A stretch of 12,117 nt of DNA from Desulfobacterales bacterium (GTDB lineage Bacteria > Desulfobacterota > Desulfobacteria > Desulfobacterales > C00003106), in the NCBI GenBank assembly GCA_030594505.1, contig JAUVFC010000026.1, positions 1-12,117 on the forward strand. The letters are read 5' to 3'. Each line of letters opens with the position of its first letter. The stretch's first letter is position 1. Below are positions 1 to 5,608 of this stretch, piece by piece. A program made the translations under genes and the position numbers. Under the pieces are notes generated by a model. The model ran no database searches. It was not told the origin of the DNA and was given only the letters and a program-made list of their open reading frames with translations.

Positions 1-188
1 AAAGATATCTTGGTCACATCAAGAACAGCGTCTCTTCCCAGACGATTCAATGTTTCCACATCTTCCATATGGAAGACAAAGCGGAACGGGTTGTCACCAA
101 CTAAGCCATGCAGCAACGCGTGGAATATAAACGTATCATTGGGACAAGGGGATATTCCAAGGGTTATGGTCTGTTTGGGTAAAGTCAT
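1..188 (-). CDS. mqnD: 1,4-dihydroxy-6-naphthoate synthase MqnD, N-terminal part
   Basis: Only the first 62 codons lie in the window; the gene runs off the left edge. MqnD converts cyclic de-hypoxanthine futalosine to 1,4-dihydroxy-6-naphthoate, a late step in the futalosine route to menaquinone, in the cytoplasm. The translation starts MTLPKQTITLGISPCPNDTF; the SPCPNDTFIFHA segment (residues 13-24) is the family's hallmark N-terminal motif. The following FHMEDVETLN is also typical. The ATG at 188-186 lies four bases after the mqnB stop codon on the same strand, so the two are probably translated from one message by coupling; only a weak AGGG stands about 12 bases upstream. Recognition rests on the N-terminal motif plus the mqnB neighbour, which agree. 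Confidence 0.9.
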   Translation of the reverse strand, partial: MTLPKQTITLGISPCPNDTFIFHALLHGLVGDNPFRFVFHMEDVETLNRLGRDAVLDVTKIS

Positions 189-192
189 CTGT

Positions 193-834
193 TCACAAAT
201 CCCTAAATTTTCTCAGCACTCTCCCCACAGCAGTCATTGCCGCTACAAGCTCGAACGGCCTCCGCTGTCCGGCGAGGTTGCTGATTCCACGTATTTCTGC
301 AAAAGGGATATCGTATTTCAGACAGATATGGGCTGCCGCGGCTCCTTCCATGTTTTCACACAGGGCGCCGATCCTTTTGTTGACTATGTCCGCTCTCTGT
401 TCTGTTCCTGATGTGGCGGACACAGTAATAAACCCCCCCTTCTCTGCTGTCAGCCCTTCTGACCGGGCACATTCAAGAAGCCGATCAGCAATGGGTTCAT
501 CAACAGGGAAAAGGTTAAAATATTCGACATCTTGTTTCTTTAATACAGGAATCCCTATCTCTTCCATGGATCGGAACCCGGTCTCGTCCGCCACCCCTTC
601 ATCTGCGTTGAATTCGCTCTGTGCCACTGCTACATCACCGATTAAGAGCCCGGACCCATGATATGCCCCTGCACAGCCTACCAGGAGAACACCATTCGGA
701 CGTCTTATAATGATCTCCTCTGTCAAAAAAGAAGCGACATTTACCCTCCCGATACCACAGACACGTATTGTATCAGGGGGGAGAAAGCGTGTAAGCGGTT
801 CCTTTTCCTTTTGAGTGGGTGTAATGATAAGCAC
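193..834 (-). CDS. mqnB: Futalosine hydrolase MqnB
   Basis: Member of the nucleoside phosphorylase/MTAN fold that hydrolyses futalosine to hypoxanthine and dehypoxanthine futalosine in menaquinone synthesis; cytoplasmic. Visible motifs, numbered from the GTG start: CGIGRVNVA (26-34), LVGCAGAY (51-58), the substrate-pocket ENMEG (160-164) and RGISNLAG (182-189). The last has Asn where MTAN enzymes have a catalytic Asp; from memory this is usual in futalosine hydrolases. The length of about 213 aa fits the family. Start choice: the frame is open to a TTG at 852, but nothing like a ribosome site precedes it. The TTG itself sits next to GGGAG, which can serve a GTG at 834-832 with 11-base spacing and gives the usual short N-terminus (V/M-LIITPT). 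The start is uncertain by six codons. Directly followed by mqnD, which supports the pathway call. Confidence 0.9.
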   Translation of the reverse strand: MLIITPTQKEKEPLTRFLPPDTIRVCGIGRVNVASFLTEEIIIRRPNGVLLVGCAGAYHGSGLLIGDVAVAQSEFNADEGVADETGFRSMEEIGIPVLKKQDVEYFNLFPVDEPIADRLLECARSEGLTAEKGGFITVSATSGTEQRADIVNKRIGALCENMEGAAAAHICLKYDIPFAEIRGISNLAGQRRPFELVAAMTAVGRVLRKFRDL

Positions 835-882
835 GGAGATAGATACTCCCAAATGCGACTTTTTGTGATATTCTAAGCTTAT

Positions 883-891
883 CTTATACCA
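883..891 (-). promoter_or_regulatory. Candidate extended -10 promoter for mqnB-mqnD
   Basis: Read on the minus strand this is TGG followed by TATAAG, an extended -10 pattern, about 50 bases before the GTG start of mqnB. The -35 position is poor (TTCCCT-like). It is the best candidate in the 181-bp divergent interval on this strand, but a match by eye only. Confidence 0.35.
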
Positions 892-983
892 AACTCTCGG
901 GAATAAGGGAAGGTCTCTAATCTAAAGAAATTGACAAAGAATTGGAGTAATGATAGATGATATTAATAAAAATACATGGTTTT

Positions 984-992
984 TGTTATAAT
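984..992 (+). promoter_or_regulatory. Extended -10 promoter for tatA
   Basis: TGT followed by a perfect TATAAT at 987-992 forms an extended -10 element; the -35 position (about 964-969) does not resemble TTGACA, as expected for extended -10 promoters. Transcription would begin near 999, giving a leader of only about 17 bases that contains the GGAG ribosome site at 1005-1008. Confidence 0.6.
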
Positions 993-1015
993 CATATTTT
1001 CTTTGGAGAGTCGCC

Positions 1016-1327
1016 TTGTTCGGATTAGGAATTCCGGAAATCATTATTATTGCTATTATCCTCTTGCTTATCTTTGGCGGCAAGCGTCTTCCCGGAATCG
1101 GAAAGAATCTGGGAAAGACGGTAAGCGAACTTCGGAAGATAAAGAACGACATAAGCAAGGGGAAAAATTCCGCAGATCAGACACAGGAAGATCAACAACA
1201 GAAATCAGAGACTACAAAAGAGCCTCAGAATAAATTTGTCGAAAAGGTAGTCGATCAGATTCCTGGTGTTAAGGATGCCAAAAAATTAAAGGAAAAAGCA
1301 GATAAGGTAAAAGATATTCTCAAGTAA
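1016..1327 (+). CDS. tatA: Twin-arginine translocase subunit TatA
   Basis: Pore-forming subunit of the Tat system, which moves folded proteins with RR signal peptides across the cytoplasmic membrane. The 103-aa product starts MFGLGIPEIIII, a typical TatA start. It has a single short membrane helix (about residues 5-21), then a hinge Gly-Gly and the amphipathic helix GGKRLPGIGKNLGKTVSELR (about 21-40). The C-terminal tail is highly charged and rich in K, Q and E (about 42-103) and probably disordered. The start is TTG at 1016, chosen because it gives the canonical N-terminus and has GGAG seven bases upstream; an ATG at 976 is in a different frame. No tatB or tatC is adjacent, so this is a stand-alone tatA, as often found in deltaproteobacteria. 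TatA versus TatB cannot be settled by sequence alone, but the FGLG start and short length favour TatA. Confidence 0.92.
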   Translation: MFGLGIPEIIIIAIILLLIFGGKRLPGIGKNLGKTVSELRKIKNDISKGKNSADQTQEDQQQKSETTKEPQNKFVEKVVDQIPGVKDAKKLKEKADKVKDILK

Positions 1328-1469
1328 CAATCGCTTCGGACCTCTTTTTACACTGTTTCGTTGCGGACATAATTCTCGGACAGCCTCCTATGGAGCCTGA
1401 CGCCAAGGGAATTTCCCCATCTGCCAATCTGTACTCTATATTGCCCTGCATGACTTTACCTTCCGTACT
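1328..1469. other. tatA-IS intergenic spacer
   Basis: This 142-bp spacer holds no ORF or clear terminator that I can see. It contains GAGCCTGACGC (1393-1403), an 11-mer that also occurs inside the MITE between clpX and lon (7590-7600). That may be chance or the trace of an older repeat. Confidence 0.4.
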
Positions 1470-1490
1470 AATTGAGCCTGTTCAATATTA
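1470..1490 (+). repeat. IS left terminal inverted repeat
   Basis: Begins AATTGAGCCTG and ends TTCAATATTA. It is the exact reverse complement of 2996-3016. The transposase stop codon (TAA, 1490-1488 on the minus strand) lies inside this repeat. Confidence 0.92.
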
Positions 1491-2717
1491 GATAGCAAGG
1501 ACATCGCTCCACTTCCCTGTTTTCGCATGTTTGTGGAGTATGTCCAGGGTTGCGACAATGTCGTGCTCGATCACGTGGATAAAGACATTGTCGTGGCCCA
1601 TGTAAGTATTGTTGGTTTCCATGTGGTATCGGTTCTCCTTGGTCAGGCCGTAGTAACGTTCAATACCGGTACGAAGTTTCTTGAGACGTTCGTAGAGCCT
1701 TGAGCCCGGCACAGCTGGTCCCTGTCGGCGGTAGTCGTCTTTGAAGCGGGTATAGGTCATCCAGCCGAAGCGACTTTTGGAGTTCTGATACTCGCAGGAG
1801 AAAAGCAGCCGTTGTGGATCATCAAGACAGGCGTGGTAACAAGCGAACTTGGTCCGTCCATGATTGTACTCGATTCCTCGTCGCCGAGTGGGATAGCCAA
1901 AGAAACAGAGCGGAGTGCCAGCATTGCTTAATCTCGGTCCCCACTTCATAGATGGCTTGCGGATGATGATTGGCAGAAGACCCAACTCGGAGTAAATATA
2001 GCGGTGGATCTCCTCTGCGTCATAGCCCGCATCGAGGATCACGCAGGCAAAGGGAAGCATCGGATAGCGAGTGAGAGCCGTGCGCAAAAGTGGCAGTATA
2101 TGAGTCTGATCGCTTTCGTTGGCTGGGGCAAGCCGACTTGCGATCGGAATCCCGCTTACGGTTGTGAGCGTATGGGCGCGGTGACCGACGGGATACTTGT
2201 GCTTGTGGTGCGGTTTGCCGAAGGCGATGCTATCGTCAGTAAACAACCAGCTTCCGTCTATGTCTTTTTTACCCTTGGTGGAGGCGACGGCTTTGAGAAA
2301 TGTCGAGTCGCCCATGAGGATGACTTTGCTTCTCACCTTTTTCGGAAGATCGGGGATTGGCGGAGTAAGCAGGCCTACTTTGTGTGCCTCCAAAACGAAA
2401 CGTTGATGGAGATCAACAAACCCTTCCGGCCCCAGTCGCTGGCGGAGCGTGTGGAAGGTGTTGTGTGCCGGGATCTCATGGCGGCTGATACCGATCGCTT
2501 CGCGATAGATTCGGATCTTGGCCAGCTTCTCGCTAAGTTCCCGGTCGGATGAGATGCGTTCTTTGATTTTGAGAATGCGCGCCAGCACCAGAGAGGAGTC
2601 ATAGCCGACCGGGCCAGTGGAACGGCACTGGGAGAAAATGTCCTTGACGGTATTTTTATCAATACGGTGGAAGTATTCCAGGAATTCTACCTCTTGGGGT
2701 ATACATACGCGCGGCAT
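1488..2717 (-). CDS. DDE-type transposase of the IS (IS4/IS5/IS1182-like)
   Basis: Catalyses cutting and joining of the IS ends. Numbered from the ATG at 2717 (409 aa), an RNase H-like DDE core is visible: Asp137 in LMGDSTFLKA, Asp229 in VILDAGYDA and Glu353 in R-TGI-E-RYYGLT-K. The last matches the R(3)E(6)K part of the IS4-type signature, with the leading Tyr missing. The HHKHKYPVGHRAHT segment before the second Asp is also usual. The frame stays open upstream to an ATG at 2969, giving 493 aa. I prefer 2717 because AGGAG stands nine bases upstream, the protein then begins MPRVCIPQEVEFLEYF, and the extra 84 residues look non-coding: KVTQ occurs three times and there is an odd hydrophobic stretch. 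The stop codon lies within the left terminal repeat. The gene appears intact. Confidence 0.88.
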   Translation of the reverse strand: MPRVCIPQEVEFLEYFHRIDKNTVKDIFSQCRSTGPVGYDSSLVLARILKIKERISSDRELSEKLAKIRIYREAIGISRHEIPAHNTFHTLRQRLGPEGFVDLHQRFVLEAHKVGLLTPPIPDLPKKVRSKVILMGDSTFLKAVASTKGKKDIDGSWLFTDDSIAFGKPHHKHKYPVGHRAHTLTTVSGIPIASRLAPANESDQTHILPLLRTALTRYPMLPFACVILDAGYDAEEIHRYIYSELGLLPIIIRKPSMKWGPRLSNAGTPLCFFGYPTRRRGIEYNHGRTKFACYHACLDDPQRLLFSCEYQNSKSRFGWMTYTRFKDDYRRQGPAVPGSRLYERLKKLRTGIERYYGLTKENRYHMETNNTYMGHDNVFIHVIEHDIVATLDILHKHAKTGKWSDVLAI

Positions 2718-2728
2718 GTTCTGTGTCT

Positions 2729-2754
2729 CCTGTTCAATATTGGCGTTCAATATT
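2729..2754 (-). repeat. Internal copies of the IS terminal motif before the transposase
   Basis: CCTGTTCAATATT (2729-2741) repeats 13 bases of the left terminal repeat in the same orientation. GTTCAATATT follows again at 2745-2754, making a tandem pair with a 13-bp step. Both lie just upstream of the transposase ATG and overlap its ribosome site and leader, where transposase binding could repress its own expression (inference). Confidence 0.75.
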
Positions 2755-2759
2755 CCAGG

Positions 2760-2765
2760 AGTATA
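2760..2765 (-). promoter_or_regulatory. Candidate -10 box for the transposase gene
   Basis: On the minus strand the sequence is TG followed by TATACT, about 43 bases before the preferred ATG at 2717. The -35 region is weak. If used, transcription would begin near 2753, within the internal copies of the terminal motif. Confidence 0.3.
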
Positions 2766-2842
2766 CAGAACAAGCACGATAACACATAACTGCAAATAAT
2801 ATTGGAAAAACCAGGATTTTTTGGCTGTCAGCCAACCGCTGA

Positions 2843-2958
2843 GATTTTGAGTTACTTTCGCCCTCTTGGCCTCTGAAAATTGAGTTACTTTTGGCCGTAT
2901 TTGGGCTCTTGAATGCATAAGACCCCTATTTTTGGGCATATTTTGAGTTACTTTCTTA
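2843..2958 (-). repeat. Three copies of AAAGTAACTCAA in the IS upstream region
   Basis: On the plus strand TTGAGTTACTTT occurs at 2847-2858, 2880-2891 and 2943-2954, spaced 33 and 63 bp. Both steps are multiples of three, so in the long transposase frame the copies encode KVTQ each time. They lie between the right terminal repeat and the preferred transposase start, in DNA otherwise without a gene. They may be protein-binding sites or relics of short tandem duplication. Confidence 0.7.
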
Positions 2959-2995
2959 AAAGTGGCCATATAAAGATAGTGATATCAATTAGTTA

Positions 2996-3016
2996 TAATA
3001 TTGAACAGGCTCAATT
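2996..3016 (-). repeat. IS right terminal inverted repeat
   Basis: Perfect 21-bp reverse complement of the left end (1470-1490), lying upstream of the transposase gene. Pairing stops at 2995/1491 inside and at 3017/1469 outside. Confidence 0.92.
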
Positions 3017-3158
3017 TAGCTCATAGCCCCCTGGGCGGGGCTCATGGCAGACAGGAACTTTCTCTATTGAAGAATGATTTATACCATGTTTTTAATATTA
3101 ATACAACCCGGTTCATATGGAACCAAAAAATGATGACTTTTTACGCAACCCTCAATCT
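3017..3158. other. IS-amidase intergenic spacer
   Basis: No ORF is seen here. There are two small hairpins: AGCCCC/GGGGCT (3025-3042, six-base loop) and GGTTC/GAACC (3110-3124, five-base loop). Neither is followed by a T-run in the direction of amidase transcription, so no terminator is called. The 15-bp repeat at 3131-3145 also lies here. Confidence 0.5.
3131..3145 (+). repeat. 15-bp repeat copy downstream of the amidase gene
   Basis: TGATGACTTTTTACG is the exact reverse complement of 3998-4012 on the other side of the amidase gene. Here the second hairpin arm is missing or degenerate. Confidence 0.75.
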
Positions 3159-3920
3159 TCAATCCCTATCTTGAATAAAATCGGTTATACCCTTGCTCAC
3201 CCCCCCTGCAATTAACTCCAAAAACAACGGGTTATTCAGTTGTTTTTCTTCGGTCGGATTGGTCGCATATCCCACCTCCACAAGTATTGCAGGCATGTCT
3301 GCACCGGCGAGGAGATATATCGGAGCCGCTCTACATCTTCTGTCATTGATACTTAAACGCCCTATAAGTTCCTTATGTACAGTTATTGCTAATGTCCGGC
3401 TCTTTGACAGGTATCTTTCCTGAATACGTTCCCACTCCGATGAGTCTTCCTCTGTATCCCATTCCTTTGTAGCCCTGATGATATGACTAACCCTTTTGGA
3501 TTCTTTCCCGGACCAGTAAAAGGTTCCAAGGCCACTTGCCCTGTGCCGAAAACTTCCCCCCGTATGGATACTGATAAACAGGTCCGCATTATGATGATTT
3601 GCCATTGCTGTCCGTTCTTCTATATCAATCCAATAATCATCTGTCCGGGTCAACAATACGTTGTAGTAACCCGAAAGTCTTTTTTTGACAGCCCGTGCCA
3701 GGGCCAGAGTAAGATCTTTTTCTTTGCTATCTCCGGGACCTATCGCGCCGGAATCGTGTCCGCCGTGTCCGGGATCAAGCACAATGGTTATCCTCCCTCC
3801 TCTGTCCTTTTCGCCTCGCAAAAATATGCCCTCGGCATACACATCGGTAAAAGTAAGGGACGCAATCAGGAAGAGAGATAATACAAATCCCGTCAACTTA
3901 TCAACCTTGTCAAACTTCAT
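3159..3920 (-). CDS. Exported N-acetylmuramoyl-L-alanine amidase (Amidase_3)
   Basis: Zinc hydrolase that cleaves the bond between MurNAc and L-Ala in peptidoglycan, probably in the periplasm during cell separation or wall turnover. Numbered from the ATG at 3920 (253 aa), a signal peptide is visible: MKFDKVDK, a hydrophobic core LTGFVLSLFLIASLTF, and a likely cut after VYA near residue 29. The catalytic domain follows with Zn ligands His52 (VLDPGHGGHDSG), Glu67 (EKDLTLALA) and His119 (FISIHTGGS), and catalytic Glu215 (ILVEVGYATNP). The usual HADA after the third ligand is HTGGS here. There is no AMIN or SPOR targeting domain, so it is a short, catalytic-only form. An ATG at 3938 would add MRGWII; AAGG directly abuts it, which is too close for a ribosome site, so 3920 is preferred but not certain. 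The gene stands alone, divergent from the tRNA-tig unit. Confidence 0.9.
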   Translation of the reverse strand: MKFDKVDKLTGFVLSLFLIASLTFTDVYAEGIFLRGEKDRGGRITIVLDPGHGGHDSGAIGPGDSKEKDLTLALARAVKKRLSGYYNVLLTRTDDYWIDIEERTAMANHHNADLFISIHTGGSFRHRASGLGTFYWSGKESKRVSHIIRATKEWDTEEDSSEWERIQERYLSKSRTLAITVHKELIGRLSINDRRCRAAPIYLLAGADMPAILVEVGYATNPTEEKQLNNPLFLELIAGGVSKGITDFIQDRD

Positions 3921-3987
3921 TATAATCCAACCCCGCATCCTTACTATTTTCTTGACACCTTTTTGAGTTCCTTATACAAATACAAGG

Positions 3988-4013
3988 TTGATGATTTCGT
4001 AAAAAGTCATCAA
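3988..4013. repeat. Hairpin repeat upstream of the amidase gene
   Basis: TTGATGATTT (3988-3997) and AAGTCATCAA (4004-4013) form a 10-bp stem with one G-T pair around a six-base loop. Bases 3998-4012 are the reverse complement of 3131-3145. This looks like one intact and one half copy of a short interspersed palindrome flanking the amidase gene. It lies within the likely amidase promoter region. Confidence 0.65.
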
Positions 4014-4031
4014 ACTTATCAACCGGCATCT

Positions 4032-4060
4032 TTGACAAAAGATATATTTATTATTATCAT
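4032..4060 (+). promoter_or_regulatory. Sigma-70-type promoter of tRNA-Leu and the tig-clpPX-lon unit
   Basis: A perfect TTGACA at 4032-4037 is separated by 17 bases from TATCAT at 4055-4060. Transcription would start near 4067, about 21 bases before the tRNA. I see no comparably good promoter between the tRNA and tig. Confidence 0.8.
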
Positions 4061-4075
4061 ACCTACGTGGTAGGT
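4061..4075. promoter_or_regulatory. Palindrome at the presumed transcription start
   Basis: ACCTAC-GTG-GTAGGT is a perfect six-base inverted repeat around a three-base centre, directly after the -10 box. Its position suits an operator for a dimeric repressor or a start-site structure; the binding protein is unknown and chance cannot be excluded. Confidence 0.35.
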
Positions 4076-4077
4076 CA

Positions 4078-4190
4078 ATCATCTTTTGCGAGAGTGGCGA
4101 AATTGGCATACGCGCTGGACTTAGGATCCAGTTCCATTGCGGATTGGGGGTTCGAGTCCCCCCTCTCGCACCATTCTTATAAAAGATGAT
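4078..4190 (+). other. Leader-trailer pairing around the tRNA
   Basis: ATCATCTTTT (4078-4087), immediately before the tRNA, is the exact reverse complement of AAAAGATGAT (4181-4190), which starts seven bases after CCA. In the precursor these would extend the acceptor stem by ten pairs beyond a seven-base bulge. This may shape processing that separates the tRNA from the downstream tig message. Confidence 0.6.
4088..4173 (+). tRNA. tRNA-Leu (anticodon UAG), CCA encoded
   Basis: The acceptor stem GCGAGAG (4088-4094) pairs fully with CTCTCGC (4163-4169), followed by discriminator A and an encoded CCA (4171-4173). The anticodon stem CTGGA/TCCAG encloses the loop CTTAGGA, giving anticodon TAG, which reads CUA and other CUN leucine codons. 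The long variable arm (TTCC...GGAT) is the class II form expected for tRNA-Leu. The T arm is GGGGG-TTCGAGT-CCCCC. Total length is 86 nt. No T-run terminator follows, so the transcript may continue into tig. Confidence 0.97.
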
Positions 4191-4263
4191 CGCGATAGAA
4201 TATCAAACTACAGCGAAAAATGCTGACAGATGAACGATATACAAAAATTCAGAAAGGAAGGTT

Positions 4264-5583
4264 ATGAAAGTAAACATAGAGGATATCAGCAGTGTCAAAA
4301 AGAAACTCCATGTTGAGATTCCAAAAGAAGATGTAACCAAGGAGATTGATAAATTTTACACCAAACTCCAAAAGAGCGTCAAAGTGAAGGGCTTTCGTCC
4401 CGGCAAAGTCCCCCGTTCGATTCTGGAAAACAGATTTAAAAACGAGGCGGCATCTGAGGTAAATGCTCAATTAATCAATATGTCTTATCCCAGGGCGCTT
4501 CAAGAAAACAACTTGGTTCCCCTTGGAAACCCGAAATTCGATTATCCCGAACTTGTATCGGGACAAGAATATAAATATTCTGCAACCGTTGAAGTAAAAC
4601 CTCCTATTGCCATCGACGAACATACAGGACTTAAGCTTAAAAAGACCATCTATACGGTTAGCGACGATCAGATCGAGGAAAAGCTTAAAACAATTCAACA
4701 CAACCAGGCACAACTAAAGACCATAGACGAGGATAGACCGGTAACGGCCGGAGATTTCGTGCAGATTGACTACGAAGGATTCAAAGACGGAAAACCATTC
4801 GCACCGGTCGGGAAGACCGAGAACTTTATCGCCGAGGTAGGTTCTGAAAAATTATTAAAGGAAGTCAGCGATCAACTCATTGGAATGACCCGCGGTGAGA
4901 CAAAGATATTTCCGGTCAAATTTCCGGATGACTACCTCCCAAAAATCCTGGCCGGTGAGGAAGTTTCCTTTACCGCAACCGTAAAGGAGATTAAAGAACA
5001 GATCCTCCCGGAGATAAACGACGAATTCGCAAAAGATGTCGGACAGTTTTCGAGTCTGGAAGAATTAAAATCAGCCATTCGAGAAGAAATGGAACGCAAT
5101 TTTAATAATTTTTCCGAAAGAGAGCTTTACGAACAAATCATAGACAAACTGATTGAAAAAACCGAATTTGAAGCGCCGGAAGTCCTGGTGAACTATGAGA
5201 CACAAGTCATGACAAAAGATGCTGAAACCGCCTTTGCAAGTCAGAATCTTTCGCCACAGGATATGGGGTACACGCAAGAAACGTTCCTGAAAAAATACGG
5301 GCCTGCGGCAGAAAGAAAGGTGCGCGGCCTTTTGATACTCGACAAAATTATCGAACAGGAAGGTTTTAAAATCAACGACGAAATTTTAGACGCCGGTTTT
5401 AGGAATCTGTCCAATAAGTTGGGCCAGCCCGTAGAAAGTATTAAAATGGTTTATAAGCAAGACAAAGAACAGGCTGCTAACCTCGAACACAAATTTCTCG
5501 AAGAACACGCTATTAGGTTTATTATCGATAACAGCACTGTTGAAGAAGTAGAGACGGATTCGAAAGAGAAAAAAATGGATTGA
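4264..5583 (+). CDS. tig: Trigger factor, ribosome-bound chaperone
   Basis: Binds near the ribosomal exit tunnel and shields nascent proteins; it also has prolyl isomerase activity. The 439-aa product has the usual three parts. The N-terminal ribosome-binding domain carries the signature GFRPGKVP at 43-50. The FKBP-like isomerase domain spans about 157-245 (VTAGDFVQIDYEGF onwards, ending VSFTATVKEI). The helical C-terminal chaperone domain spans about 250-430, followed by a charged tail. Length is normal for the family. The ATG is preceded by AAGGAAGG with suitable spacing. clpP begins 25 bases after the stop, and tig-clpP-clpX is a very common operon order. No separate promoter is obvious in the 90-bp gap after tRNA-Leu, so transcription probably comes from 4032-4060. 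Confidence 0.97.
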   Translation: MKVNIEDISSVKKKLHVEIPKEDVTKEIDKFYTKLQKSVKVKGFRPGKVPRSILENRFKNEAASEVNAQLINMSYPRALQENNLVPLGNPKFDYPELVSGQEYKYSATVEVKPPIAIDEHTGLKLKKTIYTVSDDQIEEKLKTIQHNQAQLKTIDEDRPVTAGDFVQIDYEGFKDGKPFAPVGKTENFIAEVGSEKLLKEVSDQLIGMTRGETKIFPVKFPDDYLPKILAGEEVSFTATVKEIKEQILPEINDEFAKDVGQFSSLEELKSAIREEMERNFNNFSERELYEQIIDKLIEKTEFEAPEVLVNYETQVMTKDAETAFASQNLSPQDMGYTQETFLKKYGPAAERKVRGLLILDKIIEQEGFKINDEILDAGFRNLSNKLGQPVESIKMVYKQDKEQAANLEHKFLEEHAIRFIIDNSTVEEVETDSKEKKMD

Positions 5584-5608
5584 ACAATTAAAAATAAGGA
5601 GAAGATCC

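Larger units (their letters stand above)
1470..3016 (-). mobile_element. Complete insertion sequence with DDE transposase (IS4/IS5-like)
   Basis: A roughly 1.55-kb element bounded by perfect 21-bp inverted repeats at 1470-1490 and 2996-3016, enclosing one transposase gene read on the minus strand. No target-site duplication is evident: the flanks read ...GTACT on the left and TAGCTC... on the right. The ends may therefore be off by a base or two, the target may be duplicated only minimally, or the flank may have changed after insertion. The element separates tatA from the amidase gene and breaks neither. Intact repeats and an open transposase frame suggest recent arrival. The family is assigned from the transposase motifs only. 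Confidence 0.85.

Noticed and set aside
10..411. 133-aa plus-strand open frame over mqnD and mqnB
   Set aside because: It is antisense to two recognisable menaquinone genes and shows no protein motif of its own.
931..959. TTGACA at 931-936 as the -35 of a tatA promoter
   Set aside because: At 16-18 bases spacing only ATAGAT or TAGATG is available, and the perfect TATAAT lies 50 bases away. The extended -10 at 984-992 is the better candidate.
1393..1403. GAGCCTGACGC shared with the MITE interior (7590-7600), and ATTGAGCCTG shared by the IS end (1471-1480) and the MITE (7587-7596)
   Set aside because: The matches are 10-11 bp, which is too short to claim that the two elements are related, since their termini differ completely.
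2004..2552. 182-aa plus-strand open frame
   Set aside because: It lies wholly antisense to the transposase core; there is no ribosome site or recognisable domain.
3025..3042. AGCCCC/GGGGCT hairpin as a terminator for the amidase gene
   Set aside because: No T-run follows it on the minus strand, and the stem is only six pairs.
3483..3881. 132-aa plus-strand open frame
   Set aside because: Antisense to the amidase catalytic domain, a shadow of that gene.
4174..4263. TATAAA at about 4178-4183 as a separate tig promoter
   Set aside because: Its -35 would fall within the tRNA 3' half and no matching hexamer is seen there.
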